DNA of 64,000 nt from Girardinichthys multiradiatus (lineage: Eukaryota; Chordata; Actinopteri; Cyprinodontiformes; Goodeidae). The notes under the pieces were generated by a model. That model made no database searches, was not told where the DNA came from, and worked only from the letters and a program-made list of their open reading frames with translations. How positions within the stretch are numbered: position 1 is the first letter of the stretch; every line of letters begins with the position of its first letter. This document shows, one piece after another, positions 53,840 to 64,000 of this stretch. Location: positions 828,501 through 892,500 of the forward strand of contig NC_061811.1 in NCBI RefSeq assembly GCF_021462225.1. The letters run 5' to 3'. The position numbers and the translations under genes are program-made.

Positions 53840-56483
53840 GAGAATCAGAATCAGCTTTATTGCCAAGTTCATACATACAAACAAGGAATTTGACTCCGGT
53901 ACACTTTGCTCTTTTGTTCTGTTTTTGTATTACAGAATATACAAATGTACAATATACAAATATATAATAAAAAGGTACATTTGCAACATCTGTATGCTGT
54001 TGTTCTGTACTCTATTGAATGTTCATCAGAGAAACAGCCTGGAGGAAGAAACTGTCTCTGTGGCGGCTGGTTTTAGTAAACAGTGCTCTGTAGCGCCACC
54101 TGAAGGTAAAACTCTGAACAGTTTATATGCAGGGTGTGTGGGGTCTGCAGAGATTTTGGCAGCTCTTTTCTTGACCCTTGACCTGTATAAGTCCTGGATG
54201 GAGGGAAGGTCAGCTCTGATTATTCTCTCTGCAGTCCTGATTATTCGTTGCAGTCTGGACCTGTCCTGTTTTGTGGATGATCCAAACCACACTGAGATGG
54301 ATGAAGACAGGACAGACTGAATGATGGCAGTGTAGAAGATGACCAGCAGCTCCTGTGGAAGGTTGAACTTCTTGAGTTGCCTCAGGAAGTACAGTCTCTG
54401 CTGGACCTTCTTCTGAACAGTGTCTATGTGTGAAGACCATCTCAGGTCCTCAGAGATGGTGGTTCCTAAGAACCTGAAGTGGTCCACGGCTGATACAGTG
54501 TTGTTGAGGATGGTGAGGGGGGTGTATGGGGGTGGTGTTCTCCGAAAGTCCACCACCATTTCCACAGTCTTGAGTGGGTTGAGTTCAAGGTAGTTCTGAT
54601 AACACCAGTGTACCAGCTGATCCACCTGCTGTCTGTATGCAGACTCATCACCGTCCTGGATCAGTCCAATGATAGTGGTGTCATCTGCAAACTTCAGGAG
54701 TTTCACGGACGAGTCCGATGAGGTGCAGTCATTTGTGTACAGAGAGAAGAGGAGTGGGGATAGAACACATCCCTGGGGGGCACCAGTACTTATTGATCTG
54801 GATCGGGAGAAGATGCTCCCCAGTCTCACCTGCAGCTGTCGGTCCATCAGGAAGCTGTTGATCCACTGACAGGTGGAGGCTGGGACGTTGAGCTGGGTGA
54901 GCTTCTGGTGATGGATGTCTGGTATGATGGTGTTGAAGGCCGAGCTGAAGTCTACAAACAGGATCCTGGCGTACGTCCCTGGATGGTCGAGGTGTTGCAG
55001 GATGAAGTGTAGACCTAAGTTAACAGCATCATCTGCCGACCTGTTTGCTCGGTAAGCAAACTGCAGGAGGTCCAGCAGGGGGCCTGTGATGTCTTTCAGG
55101 TGCTTCAACACCAGCCGCTCAAAGGATTTCATGATCACAGACGTCAGGGCTACAGGCCTGTAGTCATTTAATCCTAGGATGGTGGGTTTCTTGGGAACCG
55201 GGATGATGGTGGATCGTTTGAGGCAGGAGGGAACCTCACATTTCTCCAGTGACTTGTTAAAGATCCTTGTGAAGATCGGAGCAAGTTGATGTGCGCAGGC
55301 TTTCAGACATGATGGGGAGATGTTATCAGGTCCTCCAGCTTTCTTTGTTTTCATGCGCTGAAAGAGCCTGTTTACATCTTCCTCTGAGATCTTTAGTGCA
55401 GGAAGAGGATCTGAAGGTAGGGGGTTGGTAGCTTTGTGGGAAGAACTTGTTCCTGAATGGGATGTAGAGGAGATGGTTTGAGGTGTGAACAGCTTCCTGT
55501 CATGTCTGCAGTAGAAGCCATTCAGACGGTTGGCCAGGAGACGACTCTGTTCAGGATGGGTGGAGGGGCTCCTGTAGGCAGTCAGGTTTCTCAGACCAGT
55601 CCATACAGCTGAAGTGTCACCAGTAGAAAGGATGTTCTTCAGCTTCTCACTGTAGCTTCTCTTAGCTGCTTTGATCTCCTTTGTTAGTCTGTTCCTAGCC
55701 TGCCTGTACCGCACCCAATCTCCACTGCTGTGAGCTTCTTCCTTTTCCCTGCGCAGATTCCTGAGGTGTGGAGTAAACCATGGCTTATTGTTCCCAAAGG
55801 TGCAGAAGGTCTTGGTCTGCACACACATGTCCTCACAGAAACTGATGTATGATGTCACCACATCAGTTAGTTGGTTTAAGTCAGTGGCTGAAGTTTCAAA
55901 AACAGTCCAGTCTGTACATTCAAAGCAGGCCTGTAGCATCTGCTTTGATTCCTCAGTCCACTTCTTAACAGTGTGAACCTTGGGTTTGGAAGCTCTTAGT
56001 TTCTGTCTGTAGGTTGGGATGAGATGGATTAGATAATGATCTGAAAAACCCAGAGCAGCCCTGGTAACAGCATGATATGAGTCCTTTAAAGCTGTGTAAC
56101 AATGGTCCAGTGTGTTTTTGTCTCTGCTGGGACACTTAATATGCTGTCTGTATTTGAGGAGTTCATTGGAGAGGTTTGCACTGTTAAAATCTCCCAGTAT
56201 TATGATGAAAGAGTCCGTGTATTTTTTCTCCAGGTCTGTAATCATCTAAGCAAGATGTTTTTCAGCAGCAGAAGTTCAGCCATGCGGTGGAAAATATGAG
56301 CCAATTATTATAAACGAGGAAAACTCTCTCAGTGAATAAAACGGTTTACAGATTATAGAAAATGACTCCAGATCAGAACTACATGTTTTTCCAGCACTTT
56401 TACGTCTCTGCACCAACCTTCATTTATATAAAAGCAGATTCTGCCTCCTCGTCTCTTCCCCGATAGCTCCACGCTGCGATCCA
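53840..56483 (-). mobile_element. CR1/L2-group (Rex1-like) LINE copy B, 5' truncated
   Basis: Same family as copy A, without the foldback. Open for 739 codons (54026-56245): endonuclease end (IILGDFNSANL, GFSDHY), reverse transcriptase ([27 protein letters not shown]) and C-terminus. Similarity to copy A stops near 56483. An in-frame TAG just before the Met at 56245 replaces a GAG codon found in copy A. Confidence 0.92.
54026..56245 (-). pseudogene. LINE copy B endonuclease/reverse transcriptase, 739 codons
   Basis: Contains the last part of an APE-type endonuclease (residues 1-95), a linker, and an undamaged reverse-transcriptase domain (about 330-560) with FADD at about residue 530. It lacks the endonuclease N-terminus, so target nicking would fail. 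Confidence 0.85.
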
Positions 56484-58129
56484 ATCTCAGAGCCAGACGC
56501 ATATGTTAGCATCACGAGTGAAGATTTATAAAAAGCCTTAAAATAAATCTAACTTCAACTGGAGCAGCATCATTTCATGATGAAAATTAATTTGATTTAT
56601 TTTGTTCAGTGTGAAAAGAAATCAGCAGCCCTGATGTTAACAGTTTTCCACTTGATCTTCTCCCAGAACACTTCAGCAGGCTGGAGCAACCAGAGAGAGG
56701 GTCTTAAGATCTTTTTCCACATATCCATCCTGTTGACAGCAGGTCCACCTGGAGTGTTTGTTGTTGAATAGCTCAGCTTGAGTCTGAGTCTCATCTGACC
56801 AGAGCTCTCAGATCCCATTAACTCTGCTGGGACCCAGTAGATGAGGAATGAGAGTGGGACCTACGGGACTTTATGATGTGGATCTAGTGATGATTTATGG
56901 TTTGGTTCCCAGCTGCCCAGGCCTGTTTTTAACCTGTCTTCATTCTTAATCAGTACTTATGGTCCTCTCTGGTTGCAGTCAGATCCCTTCATCACTTCAT
57001 GAGCCAGAACATGTCCAGTCCAGAGCAGAAGCAACATAAAGCAGCAGACAATGTGTTTTGTGGTTGCAGTGGTTATTTGATGGATACTGCAGTTCTACTT
57101 CCTGATCATTTCATTTCTGTTGTACGTTTTCTCTTTCAAAGCTTCCTTGTTGTTGCATGGAAACACAGTGGACAGTATGGACATAGAATGGACACAGAAA
57201 CATGGACGGGACGTTCACTGTTTTTAGGAGCTTGTTGCCTGCTGAGGAGCAGATTAAGATCTAATGATGAATCTGCTCTACAGTTGAAACATGGGCTCTG
57301 CAGCAGGATAAAGGGATGGTCTGAGCTGGAACTGTTCCAACATTAATCCAGTGTTTGTGTGTCTGTCTCAGTGAAATGGGACATTTCTATCAGAGGCTTT
57401 ATTGGGATTTACAATTTTGGTGAGAAGACATTTGGTTTGAAAATAAACTCAACAGATTTAGAAAGTGTGATTCTACTGGTGGGAGCTGTGGGCAGGTCAA
57501 GGATATAGAGCTGCAACAAAGCAGATCATGTTTACCAGATGTAGAAGAGGTAGAAGCTGCATTTGTTTTAGGCATTGGGTAAGCTGACTAGTCTGTCGCA
57601 TTCTGGAGCTAATTGGCTTAGTTGCAGCTTATTATGTGCCTTTCCCAGAACAGCCGGATTTAGCTCAAAGCTTCCCAATAAAGACAGTGTGGGATGACCA
57701 AGCAGCCGTGATGCTGCTGACGATAAACTAGTTTCTTCTGGTAGATGCATCTCTGGCTCATCTACTGCTGTAGATCTCTCGTTGCTCCTACTGTTTCAGC
57801 TGAAGTTTCAACCAGTGTCTTTTCCTTTGTTAGATACAATTGTGCAACATATGAGACCCGCTAAGGACCGTCTTTCATCTAAATAGATGAAAGACGTTTT
57901 TGTTACGGTTGGCTTTGCTTTCCTGACTTTTAATTGTTTTCCTCTTAGCTCAGGAGTCATGTCAGCTGGTTTTAGAAAACTTCACCTTGATCCCTCGGTT
58001 TGATCTCATTTTAAACCACTTTGTCATTTATCTTTTCTTTCTGCAGTTTTAGTACATTTTTCTTTTTATTCAACTTTAAGCTTTTTAAAAAGGTAACGGC
58101 ATCTTTGAAAAAGTTCAGTCTGACTTCCA
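56484..58129. other. Mostly unrecognised sequence
   Basis: Holds the candidate exon at 57372-57419 and a 28-base palindrome at 57869-57896. Confidence 0.4.
57372..57419 (+). CDS. Candidate second exon of the unidentified gene
   Basis: 48 bases between gtctgtctcag and ttttg|gtgaga, phase 1/1, reading VKWDISIRGFIGIYNF when joined to the G of 53070. Splice signals are good and the phase fits, but the peptide is too short to identify and the match could be chance. Confidence 0.25.
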
Positions 58130-59060
58130 GTTGAACCAGTACTGTATGTCAGCATCGGCGGACACAGCACTAAAGTGGTTCACGTTTTGTCTGACAGAAC
58201 TTGATTAATAATTCTACCTCTTCTAGTGCTCCCCTCCCATGTTGGGTCCCACAAGGCTCCATTCTTGGCCCTCCTTTATTTCACATTATTTGTTGCCACT
58301 GGGAGCTGTTGTAACTGAGCACCAGTTATCGTCCCACTGCTATGCAGATGATCTACAGATCTACTTGTCTCTGAAGCCAGGTTGCAGTAATCTTCTCCAT
58401 TCTCTATTTGATTGCATCGCTACTGTCTAACACTGGTTGGGCCAGAACGTTTTACTTCTAAACGTACTTCTAAAAGTATTTTATTTGATGGCATTGGCAC
58501 CGCAGATGTCAGAGCTTTGACTTTTAATCTAAAGAGCAGTGATAAAGACTTAGGGTGACATTTGAGGAGGATTTTACATTTAAAAATCAAACTGACTCTG
58601 TGGTCAGGACAAGGGTCTTTTTTTAATCGTCCTGACCTGGAGAAGACCATTCATGCTTCTATCAGCTCCAGACCCAACTACTGTAATGCTCTCTATGTCG
58701 GTGTCTCCGGGTCAGGCCTAAATCACCTGCAGCTGGTCCAGAAGGCAGTTACCCGTCTTTTAGCTAACACAAGCTCACATCACCACTGTGTTACATTCTT
58801 TCCATGAACTTCCTGTTCGTTTTAGAACTGATTTTGAATACTGTTCATTTGTAGATCTGTTAGCAAATCTTCATGCCATCACCCAGTCGGGCCATATTAA
58901 AAGCAAACCTGTTTGTTCAGGAAGGCTTTTAAAGTTCCTTCGTACATTCCCTTTTCACCGAACTATTTTGTTTTCTGTGCTCTTTTTGAGTTTTTTATAG
59001 ATTAATTTTTTTGTGTTTGATCTCCTTATTTGGATGTTTTAAAGCTTTTTCTAAACCAAT
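58130..59060 (+). mobile_element. L2-type LINE fragment
   Basis: Frameshifted translation shows SHCYADDLQIYLSLKPGC (FADD-equivalent YADD box), HASISSRPNYCNALYVGVSG and LQLVQKAVTRLL, all L2 marks. Tail ends with aataaatgaatgaataa. Confidence 0.82.
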
Positions 59061-59383
59061 AAATGAATGAATAACATGAAGCTTCCCATGGATGATTGGC
59101 CACATGCGGCATGCTGTTCTGGGGTCAGTAGTTTGGTTTAAATAAGGATTCCTCCCTGAAGCTTCGAGTTGGAGGAAGGGTTCTGACTGTTGTTGCATCA
59201 AAAGCAGTCCAGAATATTTAGCTGTCTTGGAGTTTTTTGATGATGTCCTTCCAGGATTTCCTTTACTGAGTGTTGGTAGTAACCTCAGCAGGTAGCAGGG
59301 ATGTGTTTAAGGGCTATCTGGTACATGTATAAATAAAGCAAGAGCTGAGTCCAGGTTCTAGGCATAAAGTTGAATTTGTTTCT

Positions 59384-59825
59384 AGTTGAACTCCTCCAGG
59401 CTGCTCCTTCTCATCGATCCTGCTCATGGTGTTCATGGACAGAATCTCAATGCGTAGTCATGGAGAGAACGGTGTCTGGTTTGTCTGATCTTTACTTTTT
59501 GCAGTGGATGTGGTTCTGCTGGCTTCTTCAGGCTGTGATCTTCAGGCTGCACTAAAGGTGTGAAGCAGATGGGGTGAGACTCAGCTCAGGTGGACTGACG
59601 TCTCTTGGTTCAGGGTCAATCTCTGCCTCAAGTTTAAGTATCTTGGTGTCTTGTTAACAAATGGTGGTAGAATGGAGCTGGTGATGGACAGATGGAGTGG
59701 AGCTTCATCCAAGAGCTGAGCCAATAAGCCAAGTTCTTGATTTACCGGTTTGTCTACTGAAGGTTCTGATTCTCCCCTATGATCATGAGAAATGGATCAT
59801 AACAGAAATGCAGAAAGCATTACTT
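59384..59825 (+). mobile_element. LINE reverse-transcriptase fragment, third family
   Basis: Translation in shifting frames resembles FMDRIS...GLSD-LFAD, then LKFKYLGVL-TNGGRMELVMDR and LILPYDHEKWI, as in a common fish LINE with the HEMWVMTER motif. Highly decayed. Confidence 0.6.
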
Positions 59826-60599
59826 CCATGACAGTTTTCCTCCATTTCCAGGACTGTGCTGTGTCCCGCCCCATCATTTCTGTCCAATTGCTGCAACGAT
59901 CATCTCCCGTGTGACTTTAACTGTCTAGTTCATTTCAAAACGTTCAATGTGAAAGTGAACCGCGGCAAACGAAAAAAATAAAGTCTGCTTCTGGTCCAGA
60001 CCAAACAAATGGACCAAAGGACTTGTGTGTGTGAATACACTCTAATATGACATGATTACTAACAGCAGAATACTTATTTAAACCCACAGTGCTCTCTGTC
60101 CTCCACAGGTTCATATTTTATTAGGTCAACAGAGCCAGTTTGTCTGAGTAAGGTCACAGGACGTTCTTCTCCTTGTCCTCTAGCAGATAACTGAGTCAGG
60201 TTGAGTTCTTTAGACCAGCTTGCTGCGCTCTGGCCTCAGTTTTTTCATCTCTCCTGACACCAGCTGTTTCTAGGGGACGGCTGGAGGAGATTCTTTAAAG
60301 AAACTGGGACAAACCCTGAAACAATAAGACGTCCGCAGGAGGAGAAACTGCACCTTGATTTAGTGTGCAGAGGAAGAATCAGAGGAAGGAGGTCAGGAAG
60401 GATAATTCTGGGAGGCAATGGAAAAACATCTCCAGACTCTTATCTTCTCAAATGTCCTTTTTAAAAAATAAATTCCTCAAGCAACCAGAAGACCACATCG
60501 ATTATAAATGAAAGACTTCTGTCCACATGACTCAGGACAAGACCCAGAAGGCCAAAATTAATGACATTTATTTTAAATCAGTTTATTAGATCTAATTTA

Positions 60600-60850
60600 T
60601 ATACAGAATTTATATATCATATTCAGTCAGTCAGGTACATCAAATACAGTCAACCCTTCCTATCAATAAGTTCAGTCAGATTCAGTTAATTATTCAAATT
60701 GGTTCAAATGTTTTTCTGTCTAAGGAAACCCAACAGATTACATCGAGTCCTTCTGGATGAGCATGTAGCGACAGTGGAGAAGAAAACTCCCTTTTACCCA
60801 GAAGAAAAATTCAGCGAACCAGAACCAGGATCTGGCTTGATCCCCAGTAA
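60600..60850 (-). mobile_element. LINE 3' UTR fragment
   Basis: Matches 15740-16020 (cagtcagattcagtta, ctaaggaaacccaacagatt, gatgagcatgtagcgacagt, aaaactccctttta). Confidence 0.75.
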
Positions 60851-62005
60851 CAGCGCCCCCTGTGGTAGTTGTGTTCATTACATAAAGAGCCTTACTGAAG
60901 TATGAATAGTTTACAGCAGAGGCCTTCAACAATGGCCTGCCCTGCATGGACCGCTAGTGGGTATTTATGTCTTTAAACTCACATTACCATGAATCTAACA
61001 TGGAAGCATAAATAATGTATTTCAGTCGGAAATGCACACATTCATTGGGAACAGCAGCTGTTCCCACTGGTTTGCAGCATCAAACTGGTGCACACAGCAA
61101 AGGTCAGCAGACTTTGAAACAACGAGGCTGCAAAGTAGGTTGTGACCTCGATGATTCTGGACAACCTCCATGTTCCCTCAAATACACGACAGTTTTCTGA
61201 CCTGAAAGAAGGAGGAACGCTCCCTTCAGGTGTCCACCAGCCAGGTTTCAAACATCATGGCCAGAGCATCTCTGCAAGGATTTACTGGTTTTCATTTACA
61301 GTCCAAGTGTTTGCTGTAAACTGGAAAAGAGCAGAGAAAGCTGTGTACGAGCAACTGGCTGCAGCGCCCCCTGTCTGTGAGTCTATGCTCTGCTGCAGGT
61401 CGCTTCCAAACAGCATCTGCAGGAAACAAAGATCATTAAGATGAAGGCAGCAGAAGAACAAACTGTTTTATCCAAATAAAGGACCGAATCAGGAGTTAGG
61501 AGGAACAGAACCATGACATTCATCCAGACAGACATAACAAACATTATGATAAATATTTCAGCTGGAGTTTATAATAAATACAGTAGATTACAGCTGCTGA
61601 AGTGATTAGAATAAACTGCACGTTTATTAAGGTTGAATCAGTAAAGTTTGACATAAATCTGGAATATTTCATCAATAAAGACATGAATAATAAATAAACA
61701 CATTCTGCTGATTTCAAATGGCTTTCTTACTGTTCAACCAGAATGCCTTTAAAAAACTTTTCTCTAAACAGGTAGTTTAAGAGGAGTGGGTTAGTAATCA
61801 TGAAAGGTGCCGACCAGTTAACTTCATCTGGTTCCACACACCCAGGTTTCTAATTTCTGGCTCACACTCTGCTTCTCATCTCAGAAGATTCTTGGTTGGT
61901 TCCTGTATCTGTGATGCAGTGAACGGTTGTTGGAAACCTCAGGATTGGATCTTGAGAAAGTTTGTCTTGCCGAAGCGATCTGTGTTGGGGGGGGGGCTAA
62001 GAGGA
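60851..62005. other. Nothing recognised
   Basis: No repeat or exon identified. Confidence 0.4.
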
Positions 62006-62262
62006 CCTGAGATGGTCTTCACACATCGACATTGTTCAGAAGAAGGTCCAGCAGAGACTGTACTTCCTGAGGCAACTCAAGAAGTTCAACCTTCTACAGG
62101 AGCTGTTGGTCATCTTCTCCACTGTCATCATTCAGTCTGTCCTGTCTTCATCCATCTCAGTGTGGTTTGGATCATCCACAAAACAGGACAGGTCCAGACT
62201 GCAACGAATAATCAGGACTGCAGAGAGAATAATCAGAGCTGACCTTCCCTCCCTGTTTTCAG
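62006..62262 (+). mobile_element. LINE copy A/B family fragment
   Basis: Plus-strand match to the thumb region of the LINE at 54240-54440 ([35 protein letters not shown]). Truncated at both ends, preceded by a run of nine Gs. Confidence 0.85.
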
Positions 62263-63621
62263 AGGACATGGAGGAGAACTTGATCTGTGAGTGAAGGAGT
62301 AGTGAACAAGCATGGTGAGCTTCCTCCCACATACAGCTGCAGCAACTTCATCCTCAGTTTGCTTGGAAGGACTTAAACCCCTCAGCTGTGAGCTATATAG
62401 CTGAGTTATCTGCTGCGCTCCGAGCAGAGAAGACTGGATCTGTTCTTCATGCAGCGATGCTGACAGCCAGATTTCATTAATATGCAAACATTTTATTAAG
62501 CTCTCAGTTTTATCCCATCTGACTCCAGGACAGACTTACAAATGTAGCACCTTTGACAGCCAAAGGCAACGTCTGGTTTTACAATTTATTATTTAAAAGT
62601 AAATCTCAATGTTCTTCTTCTCTGTTTCAGTCCCACTGTCATCGTCCAATCAAATCTGATCTACTTTTTATTTTATGTTGGACGTAATGTTTGAGTCCAA
62701 GTCCAGCTGGTCTGATCTTTACATGTCAGAAAGGTTTGACCCTCAATAAGCTGCTTTCTGTACATCCTACAATTCTTGCTGTGGAGAATGTTTATGGGCA
62801 TCTGAAGCAGCTGTAGCTTCCTGTTTTCATCTCAATAGGTTTTTCTTCTGACCTGAGCAGAACAGGTGATACCTGGATTGGACCAGTTCCTTCACAGGTG
62901 CTTCAGCACATCGCTTCAAGAAAAATCAGTTACAGCTGGTGCCCAGGACCCCATATAGACTCCACTGAGCCTGGTTGAAACAGGAAGAAAGGCAGGGAAC
63001 ATGGTCCTCAGTTTCAGAAACCATGGAAACCGTTCGTAAAACCATGGAAATGTTTTTTAGAAGTTGTATGCATGTTTTTGGACTGCGAGAAGAAAAGCTG
63101 TCAACACTGAAAACAGCCCATGTAAACATGTTAAAAAGTCCCTGCAGAAAGGATGGAGTTAAGTCCAGAAAACCAGCCGTTCCAGCTCGTTTTAAGCCCG
63201 TATCAGAGCCCCGTGAGTCCTGCAGTCTGAGCTGTTTGAAGAGCTCTGCCTGCAGAAAGCTCCCAGAGGAAGGGCTCAGACACCAGGAGGCCTCCACAGC
63301 TGTGAGTAATAGTTCCAGTCTGTGTCTGGAGGCTTGCCTGGTGGAAGGAGCAGCTCCCAGCGGGAGAACCAGCGGCTGACACACAGTCCTCCAGCTGCTG
63401 TCCCTCATATCTGTCCTACCAAGCTGAACACAGAAGTTCTCAGGGAGGACACCACTGCTGTCTTGTTTCTCAGTCAACCCCGTCAGCTTTTCCTCTCACC
63501 ACCATCCAGTCCCTGTCTCTGTCCTCTGCCTGTCTTGTCCTTGTTAAAATGTTTCTGCCTGTTGGTTCTGGTGTTTTTCTCCATCACACTGTGGCTCATT
63601 CAAACTGCATTGTCTTTCCAG
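62263..63621. other. Nothing recognised
   Basis: Long open stretches around 62926-63477 on both strands mirror each other and show no domain. Confidence 0.4.
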
Positions 63622-63669
63622 GTGGTGAGCGTCACTGTGGAGTACATGAGCTGATCTGCATCAGGAAAG
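63622..63669 (+). CDS. Weak candidate exon near the right edge
   Basis: 48 bases flanked by tgtctttccag and aaag|gtagaa, open in phase 1/1 (GGERHCGVHELICIRK). It would be compatible with the exon at 57372. In phase 0 it hits a stop. No family recognised. Confidence 0.15.
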
Positions 63670-64000
63670 GTAGAACCAACCTCTGCACCATACCTCCATC
63701 CCCATCTCCATGAGTCTGTCCTGTTTGCATCTATCTTTGTCCACTTTTTAATGACATCACTGTTACATGTGCTCTCTGATGTCTTTTCTTCTACTTGTGT
63801 GATGTTGTTGAAAAGTGGAACATCTTTGATTGTTATTAACAGCAGCTGGATGGATACGTTAGTTGCCCAGAGTCCCTTACAAAACATGTAAACAGAACTA
63901 TCGGGTCTATTTGGGTTTCTTATTCTGCCTCAGAAGAAAACATCTGCAGCCGCTGTGAAGACCTTTATGTTTCAGTTTGAAACATGGAGCATGTAAGAGA

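Noticed and set aside
60109..60152. Possible phase-1 exon (GSYFIRSTEPVCLSK)
   Set aside because: Donor is weak (aag|gtcaca) and it breaks the 48-base phase pattern of the other candidates.
62926..63477. 183-codon minus-strand open frame
   Set aside because: Mirrors an open frame on the plus strand; no domain or splice evidence.

Overview
This window is nuclear genomic DNA from a ray-finned fish (teleost). Two vertebrate genes with GT-AG introns can be rebuilt exon by exon on the + strand, and the rest is packed with repeat families typical of fish: CR1/L2-type LINEs, several Tc1/mariner relatives, tRNA-derived SINEs, hAT-like and foldback MITEs, and microsatellites. Nothing looks bacterial, and there is no operon structure, CRISPR array or rRNA operon.

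Region 1 (1-39447) holds most of ppp1r13b (ASPP1), a p53- and PP1-binding regulator. I place 22 well supported coding exons from 3324 to 39447, plus one candidate cassette exon at 12711-12818. The first coding exons, which encode the start of the ubiquitin-like domain, lie upstream of base 1. The C-terminal ankyrin repeats and SH3 domain are complete. The introns carry a LINE split by a 2 kb foldback element, a nearly intact Tc1/mariner transposase gene on the opposite strand, four degenerate Tc1-like copies, an undescribed dispersed repeat present in at least six copies, and two tandem-repeat arrays. One coding exon (35274-35481) has a one-base frame break at a run of seven Gs.

Region 2 (39448-47316) is intergenic: a TA-flanked foldback MITE just after the ppp1r13b stop, LINE and SINE remnants, a long AT palindrome, and another LINE fragment.

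Region 3 (47317-50592) is a complete eight-exon sdsl (serine dehydratase-like) gene, a cytosolic PLP enzyme, with an apparent GC-AG last intron.

Region 4 (50593-64000) starts with a repeat-poor stretch. At 53058 there is a CpG-richer block with a short putative first coding exon (M-A-I-D) of a gene I cannot identify. Downstream is a second LINE copy (53840-56483) that shares an identical 162-base downstream flank with the first copy, and several older LINE fragments.

No undescribed multi-gene system is visible. The unusual signals are transposon structure (foldbacks, shared LINE flank, a transposase counted as DD36E) and gene-structure oddities (frame break, GC donor, candidate cassette and alternative first exons). 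All homology calls come from recalled family features, not from a search.
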